Below are positions 8,303 through 17,257 of a stretch of DNA of 64,000 bases, in pieces (within the stretch, counting starts at the first letter, position 1; the number at the start of each line of letters is the position of its first letter). The stretch is from positions 23,855-87,854 of the forward strand of contig CALUZC010000007.1 of assembly GCA_944325215.1 (NCBI GenBank), in the 5' to 3' direction. The notes under the pieces were generated by a model that worked only from the letters and a program-made list of their open reading frames with translations, was not told the DNA's origin and did no database searches. This DNA comes from an uncultured Mucispirillum sp. Its GTDB lineage: Bacteria; Chrysiogenota; Deferribacteres; Deferribacterales; Mucispirillaceae. The translations under genes were made by a program, and so were the position numbers.

Positions 8303-9216
8303 GCGGCTGTATCTTTTTAATTTATACGGCGTTGGTATTTTTTTACCTTGCTCATTTACTAATTATGTAAACTCGCATCGGTAAAAAAATATCCGCCTTG
8401 TCTAAATTAAAAATCTTACAGCCTTAGTATAACTTGCATTGGCAAAAATATCTACCTAGCTTAAAAACAAAATCTTTAAGCCTTAGTAAACTCCTGACGC
8501 AAAAATTCTAATCCGCCTTGTCTAAATTAAAAATCTTACAGCCTTAGTGTAACTTGCATTGGCAAAAATATATACCTAGCTTAAAAACAAAATCTTTATA
8601 CCTTTACACTCCTTTCGCAAAAATTCTAATCCGCCTTGTCTATCGCAAAAATCTTTAAGCCTTATAACAAGTTGCACTGGAAACAATATCCGCCTTGTAT
8701 TCATTAAACTTTTATTTTTTATTCTATCCATAGAATAAAAAAAATCTCCGTTTGGTCGCACTAAATGCTGTCCAGCCACCTTTTCTTATTCCTTGCTACT
8801 CGCTCGGGAAAAGGTGTCCTCGCAAAAACCGCTCGTCACACTTGCTAAAGCAAGCCTATCCATAGGCTTGTATTCGGCTTAATTTTTTTGTGCTATACTG
8901 CGTTGGTTAAAAATCTTACAGCCTTAGATAAACTTCTATCGCAAAAATCTTTAAGCCTTACTAAAAACTTCATTGCTTAATTTCAAAGCCGAATTCATTA
9001 AATTTTTATTTTAATCCATCTCAATAGTAGTATATGTTAGTGCATACTTTTAAATATTTTTATAAAAATATTTTAAAAACTTTTACATGCTTTTTATGAT
9101 ATAAACTATAAAAAAATATTTTATTATTAATTAATTATGTATATTGTTAACAAATTATATACTTATGTGTATACTTTATAAAATTTAAAAATTTTACACA
9201 AAGGACATTTTGACCC
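8303..9216. repeat. gene-free region with degenerate 60/120 bp repeats and hairpins
   Basis: No gene is visible in this stretch. The segment starting ATCCGCCTTG recurs at 8391, 8511, 8629 and 8688 (periods 120, 118 and 59), and each 120 bp unit is itself two related 60 bp halves. A motif close to AAATCTTWMAGCCTTA appears at about 8411, 8470, 8531, 8590, 8650, 8910 and 8947. An inverted copy of the unit sits at 8305-8348 facing 8380-8422. The region also holds two perfect hairpins sharing the loop sequence CTATCCATAG (8715-8742 and 8852-8869) and one copy of a dispersed element (8772-8837). It is not CRISPR, because no constant repeat alternates with unique spacers. Confidence 0.75.
8772..8837 (+). 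repeat. dispersed structured repeat, copy A
   Basis: This stretch begins CCAGCCACCTTTTC, contains GCTACTCGCTCGGGAAAAGG and ends GTGTCCTCGCAAAAACCGCTCGTC. Much of it matches 26185-26251 nearly base for base, and its core matches the reverse strand of 53562-53597. The arms CCTTTTC and GGAAAAGG pair around the TACTCGCT core. It lies in non-coding DNA, and no transposase is near. It could be a MITE-like or RNA-structured intergenic repeat. Confidence 0.65.
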
Positions 9217-9245
9217 TTGACAACTGTAATTTAAAATATTACACT
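9217..9245 (+). promoter_or_regulatory. sigma-70-type promoter of the lipoprotein gene
   Basis: TTGACA at 9217-9222 is separated by exactly 17 bp from TACACT at 9240-9245. The lipoprotein ATG follows at 9277 behind a GAGGTAAAG ribosome-binding site. The spacing and a perfect -35 box make this one of the clearest promoters in the window. The call is by consensus only. Confidence 0.6.
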
Positions 9246-9276
9246 TGAGTAACTAAATATTATTGAGGTAAAGAAG

Positions 9277-9741
9277 ATGAGAAAATTAAGTTTAGTAATC
9301 CTTTCAGTTGCATTTATAGTATTTATAACTGCAGGTTGTAAAAAAACTGAAACAACTGAAACTACTCCAGCTGAAACTACTCCAGCTACAGAAACTCCAA
9401 CAACAGAAGTTCCAGCTACTGAAACTCCAGCGACAGAAGTTCCAGCGTTAGAAACTCCAGCTACAGATATGCCAGCAACTGACGCACCAGCTACAGATAT
9501 GCCAGCAATTGATGCACCAGCTGCAGATATGCCAGCTACTGATGCTCCTGCTACAGATATGCCAGCAACTGATGCACCTGCAACAGATATGCCAGCAACT
9601 GATGCACCTGCAACAGATATGCCAGCAACTGACGCACCTGCTACAGATATGCCAGCAACTGACGCAACAGCAACAGACGCTCCAGCAGCTGATGCAACTG
9701 CAACAGATGCACCTGCTGTAGATAATCAATCATTACAATAA
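9277..9741 (+). CDS. lipoprotein with tandem ATDMPATDAP repeats
   Basis: The 154-residue protein has a signal peptide ending FITAGC, so C21 is the probable lipidated cysteine. The rest is low-complexity Thr/Ala/Pro/Glu and then Asp. From about residue 62 a ten-residue unit of the type ATDMPATDAP repeats, encoded by near-identical 30 bp units. Such a chain should be extended, acidic and unstructured, like a stalk between the membrane and the wall or surface. No catalytic domain is present. The nearly identical DNA repeats could expand or contract by slippage or recombination. It has its own promoter and terminator, so it is monocistronic. Confidence 0.75.
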   Translation: MRKLSLVILSVAFIVFITAGCKKTETTETTPAETTPATETPTTEVPATETPATEVPALETPATDMPATDAPATDMPAIDAPAADMPATDAPATDMPATDAPATDMPATDAPATDMPATDAPATDMPATDATATDAPAADATATDAPAVDNQSLQ

Positions 9742-9765
9742 GATTATTTATAATTTTATAAGATT

Positions 9766-9795
9766 AAGCTGCTCTTAATTGGGCAGCTTTTTTAT
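9766..9795 (+). terminator. rho-independent terminator after the lipoprotein gene
   Basis: AAGCTGC (9766-9772) pairs with GCAGCTT (9783-9789) around a ten-base loop and is followed by a run of T. It lies between the convergent lipoprotein and ogt genes. Confidence 0.75.
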
Positions 9796-10292
9796 TTTAT
9801 AATTATATTTTCCAGTTTCAAAAGATACTCTTTTATATGGATACCTGCTGCATAGCCTTTTAGAGAGCCGTCTTTTCCTAAAACTCTATGGCAGGGTATA
9901 AGTATTGATATTTTATTACGACCTATGGCGTTTCCTACTGCTTGGAAAGGGGCTGATTTTAAACACCTGATTTTTGCTACTTCTAATGCAATATTATAAT
10001 ACGTTGTTGTTTTTCCATATGGGATTTTTAAAAGCATAGCCCATACAAGTTTTTGAAATTCAGTGCCTTCTATCTCTAAGGGTATATTGTGGCTTGTATT
10101 TTTACCATTAAAATAATCATCTAAATATAGTTTTATATTATATATTATTTTATTTTCATGATGTTGTGCATCTAATAAAGAAATATTTGGAAAATACTTT
10201 TGGTTATAAAAATAAAGCCCCTTTAAACCCTTATTACTGGCATATAATAATATTTTACCAACTGGGCTTATATAATCATTAATAAAAAGCAT
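9792..10292 (-). CDS. ogt: methylated-DNA--[protein]-cysteine S-methyltransferase
   Basis: This suicide repair enzyme removes alkyl groups from O6 of guanine. The 166-residue product has the active-site motif PCHRV with acceptor C134, a helix-turn-helix region upstream (KIPYGKTTTYYNIALEVA) and the final GYAAGIHIKEYLLKLE helix. The length fits the Ogt/MGMT class without an Ada N-terminal domain. It is transcribed on the minus strand, 3 bp after the zinc-ribbon protein gene, so the two are probably co-transcribed. Confidence 0.9.
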   Translation of the reverse strand: MLFINDYISPVGKILLYASNKGLKGLYFYNQKYFPNISLLDAQHHENKIIYNIKLYLDDYFNGKNTSHNIPLEIEGTEFQKLVWAMLLKIPYGKTTTYYNIALEVAKIRCLKSAPFQAVGNAIGRNKISILIPCHRVLGKDGSLKGYAAGIHIKEYLLKLENIIIK

Positions 10293-10295
10293 ATA

Positions 10296-10496
10296 TTAAC
10301 CTCTAAAAAACAAGTTTTTCTTTTCTGTAATTTTACCACAGGCACTACAGGCATATACTTTATACCCTTTTTTAGTTTCATACTCTTTTTTTCTGTTAAT
10401 ATAACGTGACTGGCAGTGGGGGCATCTATGCACTGTAAAAAACCTTAAAAATAAGTATGTACCAATTATAAGCATTAAAAGTATAATAAGTTCCAT
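10296..10496 (-). CDS. small membrane protein with zinc ribbon
   Basis: The 66-residue protein is read from the ATG at 10496, which has GGAGAG just upstream. An upstream in-frame ATG at 10538 has none. One hydrophobic helix (MELIILLMLIIGTYLFLRF) precedes a zinc-ribbon pattern: HRCPHCQSRY, then about 17 residues later CSACGK. It probably sits in the inner membrane with a metal-binding cytoplasmic tail. The function is unknown; it is upstream of and likely co-transcribed with ogt. Confidence 0.6.
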   Translation of the reverse strand: MELIILLMLIIGTYLFLRFFTVHRCPHCQSRYINRKKEYETKKGYKVYACSACGKITEKKNLFFRG

Positions 10497-10614
10497 TTTT
10501 CTCTCCAAAACAGCACTTATTATAATACAGTTACACAAGTTATTCTAGTGTTTTTTATATTGCATATGATATAATTTTATTTTATACTTATACTACTACA
10601 AAAAGGAAAAGTAT

Positions 10615-12396
10615 ATGCAAAAAGAAGAAAGTATTTTATCATCTCTTAGTAATGATATTGATTTATTTAAAACACCACTGCTTACAAGAAAACAGTATGC
10701 AGCATCTTTTTTTAAACTATCTTTACTTATAGTGTTATTTGTTGTTTTATTTTTTCTTTTTTTAAATCTTGGAAGCGTAGTTATTATTCTATCTAGTATA
10801 ATATTTATACCTTTTTTATCTTTCATGTTATTTTATTTTAATATACTTTTTATTAAAAGATATTTAGATACATCTATGCCTGTATTTTTACTTTTTCTTA
10901 TTCCTATATTATATACATTATCTTGTTCATTTGGCATGGTATATGAATATTTTATTTGGGAAAGTCCTATAAAATGGTTTTTTAGGGCTGGTATTTGGCT
11001 GTTACCTGCTTTACTGCTTTTTATATTAGTATTCATTATGCCATCATCTAACAAAGAACGCCCAATTATTACAAAAATAAAAAACAGCTTATATATTAAG
11101 AAAAATATTTTATACCCAATAAATAATATTTTAACATTAAAATTTAAAAATCGCATAAATAGTAAACAGTTTATTTATGGGCTTTTATTTACATTTATAC
11201 CACTTTTATTATTTTTATTACACAAAGATATAATAGAGCTTTTAAAAAATATATACACTCAAATATTTCATTTTAAAAATTTTGCTTTTGAAGCATATGA
11301 AATGAGAGAGTATCATGATAAATATTTTTCACCACGGTTTCCTGTAATTATCTTTTATGGAACTTTCTTTTTTATATTAATTAGTTTTCTTGTTTTATAT
11401 ATTAATTCTTATAAAAATATATCTAAAAATAAAGTAGCTGTATTTATTATTGGTTTGATTTTAGTATTTATTTTACCTTATTCATTTTATATGTTTTATG
11501 GTTATATGGTTAAAGATTATGAAGATATGTTTAATTCTGGTAGAGAAAGCTTAATCTTATTTTTAAATTCAAAATCTGATAGATATTTACTATTAGTTTC
11601 TATTATTCTTTTATTTATATATTATAAGCTTATTAGTGTAAAAAATAACTTAAAAACACCGCAGATTAATAGAATATCATTTAAAGAATATATTATAAAA
11701 GTAATAGTGTTAGCTGGTATATATATGGTTATACAAGATGTATTATATTATGTTGAACATTATATAAACTTTATATATCTGCCTGATAATGTGTTAAGTC
11801 TGTCAGATATTATATATCTGTTTATAAAAATACAATTTATTTATTGTATGCTTTATTACACTATGAAAAGAATTAATAATGCCATAATAAATAAATTAGT
11901 TATAATATCATTTATTATATATGTGCTGTTACCATATTACATTAATTTTATGTCTTTTTATATAGTAATATATATTCTTTTACTGATTATTGCAGGTGCT
12001 TATATTCCTAAATACGCAAATGAAAGAAAATATGTATTTAATAATGAAAAGTATAAAAAGTTAGCAGATTATTTTAATATATCAAACAAAATAGAAAATA
12101 TATTATTTTTCAAACTTAAAAGAGTAATCAGCATAAGAGAGTTTATATTATCTTTTATATTTATTTTGATTATGTATGTTTATATTATTCCATTTGACTG
12201 GTTAAAATATATGCTTATAAATATGACTATTTATCTTCCAACAGAAGTCCCAAGCGAAAATGGATATGTAACAGATTATTTTATATCACCCATGTTATAT
12301 ATGTATATTATTTTAGTGGTGTATTCAATATTTGTGCTTATGTGTAATGGGATATATACAATATATATGAAAAGAAAAGGTGTAATTAATGGATAA
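10615..12396 (+). CDS. polytopic membrane protein, two DUF805-like units fused
   Basis: The 593-residue protein is dominated by Phe/Ile/Leu/Tyr membrane helices, about 14-16 by eye. It contains two copies of the module that forms the three genes downstream. Unit 1 covers about residues 1-360 and unit 2 about 361-593, the latter starting NRISFKEYIIK. Each unit has an N-terminal RIS-x-x-EY-like motif, a Lys-Arg-Ile/Tyr helix (MKRINNAIINKL in unit 2) and a second half-module (ILFFKLKRVISIREF). These resemble the 'GRISRKEFW' and 'RRLHD' landmarks of DUF805 inner-membrane proteins; the assignment is tentative. The stop overlaps the next start (ATGGATAA), giving an 8 bp overlap. Confidence 0.65.
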   Translation: MQKEESILSSLSNDIDLFKTPLLTRKQYAASFFKLSLLIVLFVVLFFLFLNLGSVVIILSSIIFIPFLSFMLFYFNILFIKRYLDTSMPVFLLFLIPILYTLSCSFGMVYEYFIWESPIKWFFRAGIWLLPALLLFILVFIMPSSNKERPIITKIKNSLYIKKNILYPINNILTLKFKNRINSKQFIYGLLFTFIPLLLFLLHKDIIELLKNIYTQIFHFKNFAFEAYEMREYHDKYFSPRFPVIIFYGTFFFILISFLVLYINSYKNISKNKVAVFIIGLILVFILPYSFYMFYGYMVKDYEDMFNSGRESLILFLNSKSDRYLLLVSIILLFIYYKLISVKNNLKTPQINRISFKEYIIKVIVLAGIYMVIQDVLYYVEHYINFIYLPDNVLSLSDIIYLFIKIQFIYCMLYYTMKRINNAIINKLVIISFIIYVLLPYYINFMSFYIVIYILLLIIAGAYIPKYANERKYVFNNEKYKKLADYFNISNKIENILFFKLKRVISIREFILSFIFILIMYVYIIPFDWLKYMLINMTIYLPTEVPSENGYVTDYFISPMLYMYIILVVYSIFVLMCNGIYTIYMKRKGVING

Positions 12397-13258
12397 CCAA
12401 ATAGAAAATAAAACTGATGTAAGAATAAGTATAGAAAAATATTTAATAAATATTGGAATATTATTTATAGTATTTCTTTTTTGTTCAAGTATTTTTATTA
12501 TGCCAGCTTTAGGAATATTTGAACTTACTGCTTTAATACCCCTTGGAGTGCTTTCTATTTATTTAATATATTTTTCATCAAAAAGGATAGCTCATGCAGT
12601 AATAAATAAATTGATAATTTTGCCATTTATATTTTTGTTTTCATATTATATATTAAATATTACAAATCCAAAATATATATTAGCCATATTATACATAGTT
12701 ATATATATGATAATATTAATACTTATTTCCTTGTTTTTACCAAAAAAAATAAATGAAAGAAGATATATTTTTAGTAGTGAAAAATACATACGTATTGCAG
12801 ATTTTTTTGATATTAGTAAGCCTATGGAAAATATATTACTTTTTAAATTTAGAAACAATATTTCAAGGCATAAATATTTTGTTGTTACACTATTTATAAT
12901 ATTGGCAAATATATTTATTTTTATTGATTTATTCATTATTATACAGTTGGCTGGTATATTAGGTTATCATGGTTTTGGTCTTGGAAGTTTTATTTTAATA
13001 TTTATTTTTATTGAGTATGGAATTTTAATGTTATGTGCATTTATAATACTTATCTCAAATAGATTAATAAATATATTTGGAACTAATAAATATAATATCT
13101 TAATATTTACCATAATATTTGTATTATTCTATTTTTTACATTATTTAATACCTTATAATGATATTTATGATATTTATAATTTTTATATGGTTGCTGCTTT
13201 CGTATTAATATTATTTATTGGTATTATTCCACCAAAAAAGGATAAGGTAAATGGATAG
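12389..13258 (+). CDS. DUF805-like membrane protein, paralogue 2
   Basis: The 289-residue membrane protein has about 8 helices. It opens with DVRISIEKYLI and carries SKRIAHAVINKLIILPF, then the cytoplasmic stretch FSSEKYIRIADFFDISKPME, the second half-module ILLFKFRNNISRHKYF, and ends GIIPPKKDKVNG. These landmarks recur in the same order in the flanking genes, so it is a tandem paralogue. Only the general DUF805-like pattern suggests a family, and no function is known. It overlaps both neighbours by 8 bp (ATGGATAA/ATGGATAG), implying coupled translation. Confidence 0.65.
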   Translation: MDNQIENKTDVRISIEKYLINIGILFIVFLFCSSIFIMPALGIFELTALIPLGVLSIYLIYFSSKRIAHAVINKLIILPFIFLFSYYILNITNPKYILAILYIVIYMIILILISLFLPKKINERRYIFSSEKYIRIADFFDISKPMENILLFKFRNNISRHKYFVVTLFIILANIFIFIDLFIIIQLAGILGYHGFGLGSFILIFIFIEYGILMLCAFIILISNRLINIFGTNKYNILIFTIIFVLFYFLHYLIPYNDIYDIYNFYMVAAFVLILFIGIIPPKKDKVNG

Positions 13259-14093
13259 AGAAATAGAAAATATAAAAGATAACAGGATAAGTTTTCAAGA
13301 ATATAAAAAAGGTGTATTGCGAGTACTGCCTATTTTTGTTTTATCAGTTATGTTAATTGTTTTTCCTATATTTTCCATATTACCTTCAGGTGTATTTGTA
13401 TTATATCTACTTTATTATACAAATCTTCGTATATCTCATGCTGTAATTAATAAACTTTTAATTATTCCGTTTATAGTAATATATAATTTTTTTATTTTAT
13501 TTGTTACTGAAATCTATATTTTGTATATAATACTTGCTTTAATATTATATATATCATTTATTATTCTGCTTGCAAAATATCTGCCTAATTATATCGGTGA
13601 AAGAAAATATCTTTTTAATAATGAAAAATATAGGCGTATTGCTGATTTTTGTGATATATCAAAACCAATGTATAATATATTATTTTTTAAATTTAATTAC
13701 TTTATTAATAGAAAAGAATATTTTTCTATAATTATCTTTTTAATAATTGTAAATGTTTTTATATATTATGATATTAGACTTTTATATGTTGTACGAGATT
13801 ATATGTATTATAAACTTGATTTCACATTTTTTAGACCTGATGCATTTTTCGTGCTTATTGTAATTCTTATATATTTTATAATGTTATTGTATATACAGTT
13901 TATTGTATTTTTTATAAGATTAACAAGCATTTTTGGAACTGCAAAATATAATATATTAGTGATTGTATTTTTAGGTGTATTAAAATATTTTTTGATCAAG
14001 TATATATCTGCTGAATATTCCCTGGCAATTTATGTTACATTCTTTTTAATTGCAGGTATACTGCCACCAAAAAAGGATAAGGTAAATGGATAA
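13251..14093 (+). CDS. DUF805-like membrane protein, paralogue 3
   Basis: The 280-residue member of the tandem family opens with DNRISFQEYKKG and carries LRISHAVINKLLIIPF, FNNEKYRRIADFCDISKPM, then ILFFKFNYFINRKEYF, and ends GILPPKKDKVNG. The last eight codons are almost identical in DNA to those of paralogue 2, and the start again lies inside ATGGATAR. Membrane helices fill the rest. No catalytic residues are evident. Confidence 0.65.
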   Translation: MDREIENIKDNRISFQEYKKGVLRVLPIFVLSVMLIVFPIFSILPSGVFVLYLLYYTNLRISHAVINKLLIIPFIVIYNFFILFVTEIYILYIILALILYISFIILLAKYLPNYIGERKYLFNNEKYRRIADFCDISKPMYNILFFKFNYFINRKEYFSIIIFLIIVNVFIYYDIRLLYVVRDYMYYKLDFTFFRPDAFFVLIVILIYFIMLLYIQFIVFFIRLTSIFGTAKYNILVIVFLGVLKYFLIKYISAEYSLAIYVTFFLIAGILPPKKDKVNG

Positions 14094-15033
14094 TGTAATA
14101 AAAGATAAAAGAGTAAATAGAATTAGTTATAATGAATATAAATATGGGTTATTAAAAACATTACTTGTTTTTATTGTTATCTTTTCTGTAATATTATACG
14201 GTAATGTATCAGGTTTCCTATATATTGTTGGAGCTATGTTATATTATAATTCTTCCATATCTCTTATATTTAGTATATTTTTATTAATATTTTGTGTTTT
14301 CTTGTTATACTTTTTATATTATACATCAAAAAGAGTAGCTCATGCAGTAATAAATAAGATTATTATACTGCTGTTTATATTTTTAGTTTCATATTATATA
14401 TTAAATATTATAAATATTAAATATGCAGTTTTATATATTTTGTTATATATGGTATCAATTATAGTCTTTGCAAAATTTTTTGTAGAAAAAATAAGTGAAA
14501 GAAAATATTTATTTAATAACGAAAAATATAAATTGATGGTAGATTATTGTAATATATCAAAGCAGATAGAAAATATATTATTTTTTAGGTTTACTGGTAA
14601 TATTACAAGAAAAGAATATTTTTTAACTATATTATTTATAATATTAGTAAATGTATTTATTTTTCTTGATTTATATTTGGTTTTAAAATTAGCATATATT
14701 TTAGAATATAACAGTTTTAGTAATGATTTTGATGAACTTGTTAAATTTATGGCGAAATTATATGCACCTTTTGTATTATATGCTTTTTTTATGCTGTTAT
14801 TTAATAGATTAACAAATATATTTGGCAGTATGAAATATCATGTCTTTATTTTTATAATAATATTTCTAATTTTTTATTTTACATTAATATATAAGCATAA
14901 TATTGGCTTTATCAATGATTATAAATTGTATATTAATATAGTATTATTTGCTTTCATTATATTATTTTTCGGTATTATACCACCCAAAAAAGAGTATGAA
15001 GGTGATGAATACTATACAAATAACGTCCGTTAA
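14086..15033 (+). CDS. DUF805-like membrane protein, paralogue 4 (last of array)
   Basis: The 315-residue product opens with VNRISYNEYKYG and has SKRVAHAVINKIIILLF, FNNEKYKLMVDYCNISKQIE, ILFFRFTGNITRKEYF (the closest of the set to the DUF805 consensus GRISRKEYW) and ends FFGIIPPKKEYEGDEYYTNNVR. The tail is longer than in paralogues 2 and 3 and lacks the KVNG ending, as expected for the last gene of an array built by duplicating units that each carry the overlap junction. About 105 bp of AT-rich spacer follows before the ankyrin gene. Confidence 0.65.
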   Translation: MDNVIKDKRVNRISYNEYKYGLLKTLLVFIVIFSVILYGNVSGFLYIVGAMLYYNSSISLIFSIFLLIFCVFLLYFLYYTSKRVAHAVINKIIILLFIFLVSYYILNIINIKYAVLYILLYMVSIIVFAKFFVEKISERKYLFNNEKYKLMVDYCNISKQIENILFFRFTGNITRKEYFLTILFIILVNVFIFLDLYLVLKLAYILEYNSFSNDFDELVKFMAKLYAPFVLYAFFMLLFNRLTNIFGSMKYHVFIFIIIFLIFYFTLIYKHNIGFINDYKLYINIVLFAFIILFFGIIPPKKEYEGDEYYTNNVR

Positions 15034-15138
15034 GTAGAATAAATTTTATAGTATATGAAAGTGGTGATTATTATATATAATTTTACTTGATTTATTGCAT
15101 TATTTTCTTATAATCATAATTGGAGCGTTGGAGTAGGA

Positions 15139-17235
15139 ATGACAAAAGATGATAAGAAAATAGTTCGCAATGTAATATTATTTTGTATTATATTTTCAGT
15201 ATTTTTTACAGTTTATAGAATAGCCACCTTACTTGAAAAACAGTCAGAAAATAAAAAAAGTGATAATGTTACAGCCATTGATAATTTTACACCAAGCCAA
15301 AATATTAATATGCTTGAAAATGTAAATGGTTATAATAATATAAGTGGTCAAAATATTATAGATAACAGTTCTGTTATAAATAGCAATACATTTAATGATA
15401 ATAATATAAATGGTGTAAGCGATTTAAAATCTTTTGATAATATTAGTGGGCTGGACCAAATCTCAAACCCTTATGATAATCTTGATAATATGCTCTATGA
15501 TGCTGTATTAAAAGGTGATTTTGAAGGTGTAAGGCGATATGTTAATATGGGAGCTAATATTAACAGTATAGATAATAATGGTAATACTATAATCTATAGA
15601 ATGGCTTTACAAAAAGATTTAAATATGGACCAGTTAAATAGTATAAATTATCTGCTTGTAAAAGGGGCAGATGCAAATAAAGCAAATTATGATGGTTATA
15701 CTCCACTTACTGCTCATCTTTCATCAAACCTTTTTAATAAAGAGTTTATAGATAGGTTATTAAAATATCATGCAGAAGTAAACGCCACAGATTTTGAAGG
15801 TGATACACCACTTCATTATGCTGTTATGAATAATAATTTAGATGCTGTTACATATTTAATAGATAATGGTGCTAATGTAAATGTAAAAAATAAAGACAGT
15901 ATAACACCACTTCATATTGCAGTGCAGCAGAAAAATTATGATATAACAGGCCAGCTTTTACATAATGATGCTGATAGAAATACTAAAAATATTGATAATG
16001 TAAGCGCATTGGATTTGGCTAAAAAAAGTGGTGATGTAGATTTATATAAACTTTTTAGCATAACTAAGGAAGATTTAGAAAAGGATAAAATTCATGAAGA
16101 GCTTGTGCAGGCTATAAATGAAAAAATGGGGCTTCCTGCAGTTAGAGCCATATCTGAAAATGTGGCAAAGGGTTTTATTAATAGACCTATAAAGCAGGAT
16201 AAAGGCTCATCATCTATTGAAGGCAAGTTTGTTGGTGAAAACCCAACCCCTTTAATTGCTGCCCTTTATTTTAATTATAATAATATTGCTAAAGCATTAA
16301 TAAAAGCAGGGGCAGATGTTAATAAACCTAACGACTACCCATATTATTCACCTTTAATGGTTGCAAGTGATACAAATAATATGGAAATGGTAAAAGAGTT
16401 ATTAAATAAAGGGGCAGATGTAAACTACGCTTCTAAAATGGACGGAATTACAGCTTTAAATGTAACTGATAAAGCAGATATTGCAGAAGTATTGCTTAAA
16501 TCTGGTGCTGATGCTAATGTGGTTGCAAATAAATCATGCCTTTCACCTTTACAGCTTGCTGTTATTAATAATAACTATGATTTAGCAGAAACATTACTTA
16601 AGCATGGTGCTAATGCAAACCATGTAGACTGCAATGAATATAAACCAGTTATTGCCAATGCAATAGATACAGCAAACCCTGCTCTTGTTAGGCTTTTACT
16701 TCAATATAATGCAGGAGTTAATACTGAAATTGGGGAAGATTTATCTGTAAAAGTAATAGATTATGCAAAATCAAAAGGCAACCAGCTTATTATTGATATG
16801 ATAGAAGAACGTATTAAAGAAACTGCTCCAAAAAAAGTAGATATGGGAGTAGAGATAGTTCAAGATAATTTTATTAAAAATAATGTTCAAAATGATAACA
16901 AAACTATAAAAGATAATATTACATTAAAAGATAATAAGACGTTAAGTAATAATAATTCCCTGCATGATAATAAAACAGTAAATGTCCCTATTCAAGATAA
17001 TAAAACATATAAGCAAAATGATAATGTAAACATAAATCAAAATATGATTAAGGATAATAAAACAGCTACAAAACCAGTAAATAAACCTAAAATTGATAAT
17101 CAGTCATTAAATAATATAATGCTAAATAATCAAATTAATAAAGATAATGCTAGCAATATTATAAATAATAATATAAAAGATAATAAAAGCAATGAAATTG
17201 ATAATATAATGAATAATATTATTAATGAATTATAA
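15139..17235 (+). CDS. membrane-anchored ankyrin-repeat protein with Asn-rich tail
   Basis: The 698-residue protein starts at the ATG after GGAGTAGGA. One hydrophobic helix (about residues 11-32) should anchor it with most of the chain outside the cytoplasm. After an Asn/Ser-rich linker come two blocks of ankyrin repeats (about 118-315 and 370-560), with repeats such as GDTPLHYAVMNNNLDAVTYL and TPLHIAVQQKNYDITGQL. The last 120 residues are Asn/Lys/Asp/Thr-rich with many DNKT/DNKS units, which are also N-x-S/T triplets. It probably serves as a binding scaffold on the membrane. It sits between the DUF805-like array and three anchored paralogues, so it may belong to the same complex (inference). 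Confidence 0.75.
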   Translation: MTKDDKKIVRNVILFCIIFSVFFTVYRIATLLEKQSENKKSDNVTAIDNFTPSQNINMLENVNGYNNISGQNIIDNSSVINSNTFNDNNINGVSDLKSFDNISGLDQISNPYDNLDNMLYDAVLKGDFEGVRRYVNMGANINSIDNNGNTIIYRMALQKDLNMDQLNSINYLLVKGADANKANYDGYTPLTAHLSSNLFNKEFIDRLLKYHAEVNATDFEGDTPLHYAVMNNNLDAVTYLIDNGANVNVKNKDSITPLHIAVQQKNYDITGQLLHNDADRNTKNIDNVSALDLAKKSGDVDLYKLFSITKEDLEKDKIHEELVQAINEKMGLPAVRAISENVAKGFINRPIKQDKGSSSIEGKFVGENPTPLIAALYFNYNNIAKALIKAGADVNKPNDYPYYSPLMVASDTNNMEMVKELLNKGADVNYASKMDGITALNVTDKADIAEVLLKSGADANVVANKSCLSPLQLAVINNNYDLAETLLKHGANANHVDCNEYKPVIANAIDTANPALVRLLLQYNAGVNTEIGEDLSVKVIDYAKSKGNQLIIDMIEERIKETAPKKVDMGVEIVQDNFIKNNVQNDNKTIKDNITLKDNKTLSNNNSLHDNKTVNVPIQDNKTYKQNDNVNINQNMIKDNKTATKPVNKPKIDNQSLNNIMLNNQINKDNASNIINNNIKDNKSNEIDNIMNNIINEL

Positions 17236-17257
17236 TAAAAAGTTATTGGAGTTTAAC

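Noticed and set aside
8391..8700. Possible CRISPR array in the repeat-rich spacer
   Set aside because: The repeats are contiguous degenerate tandem units with no constant repeat alternating with unique spacers, and no cas genes are present.
9448..9729. Long Cys/Ser/Trp-rich ORF antisense to the lipoprotein, and an overlapping Gln/Leu-rich ORF
   Set aside because: Both are frame shadows of the 30 bp repeats; they have no ribosome site and an implausible composition.
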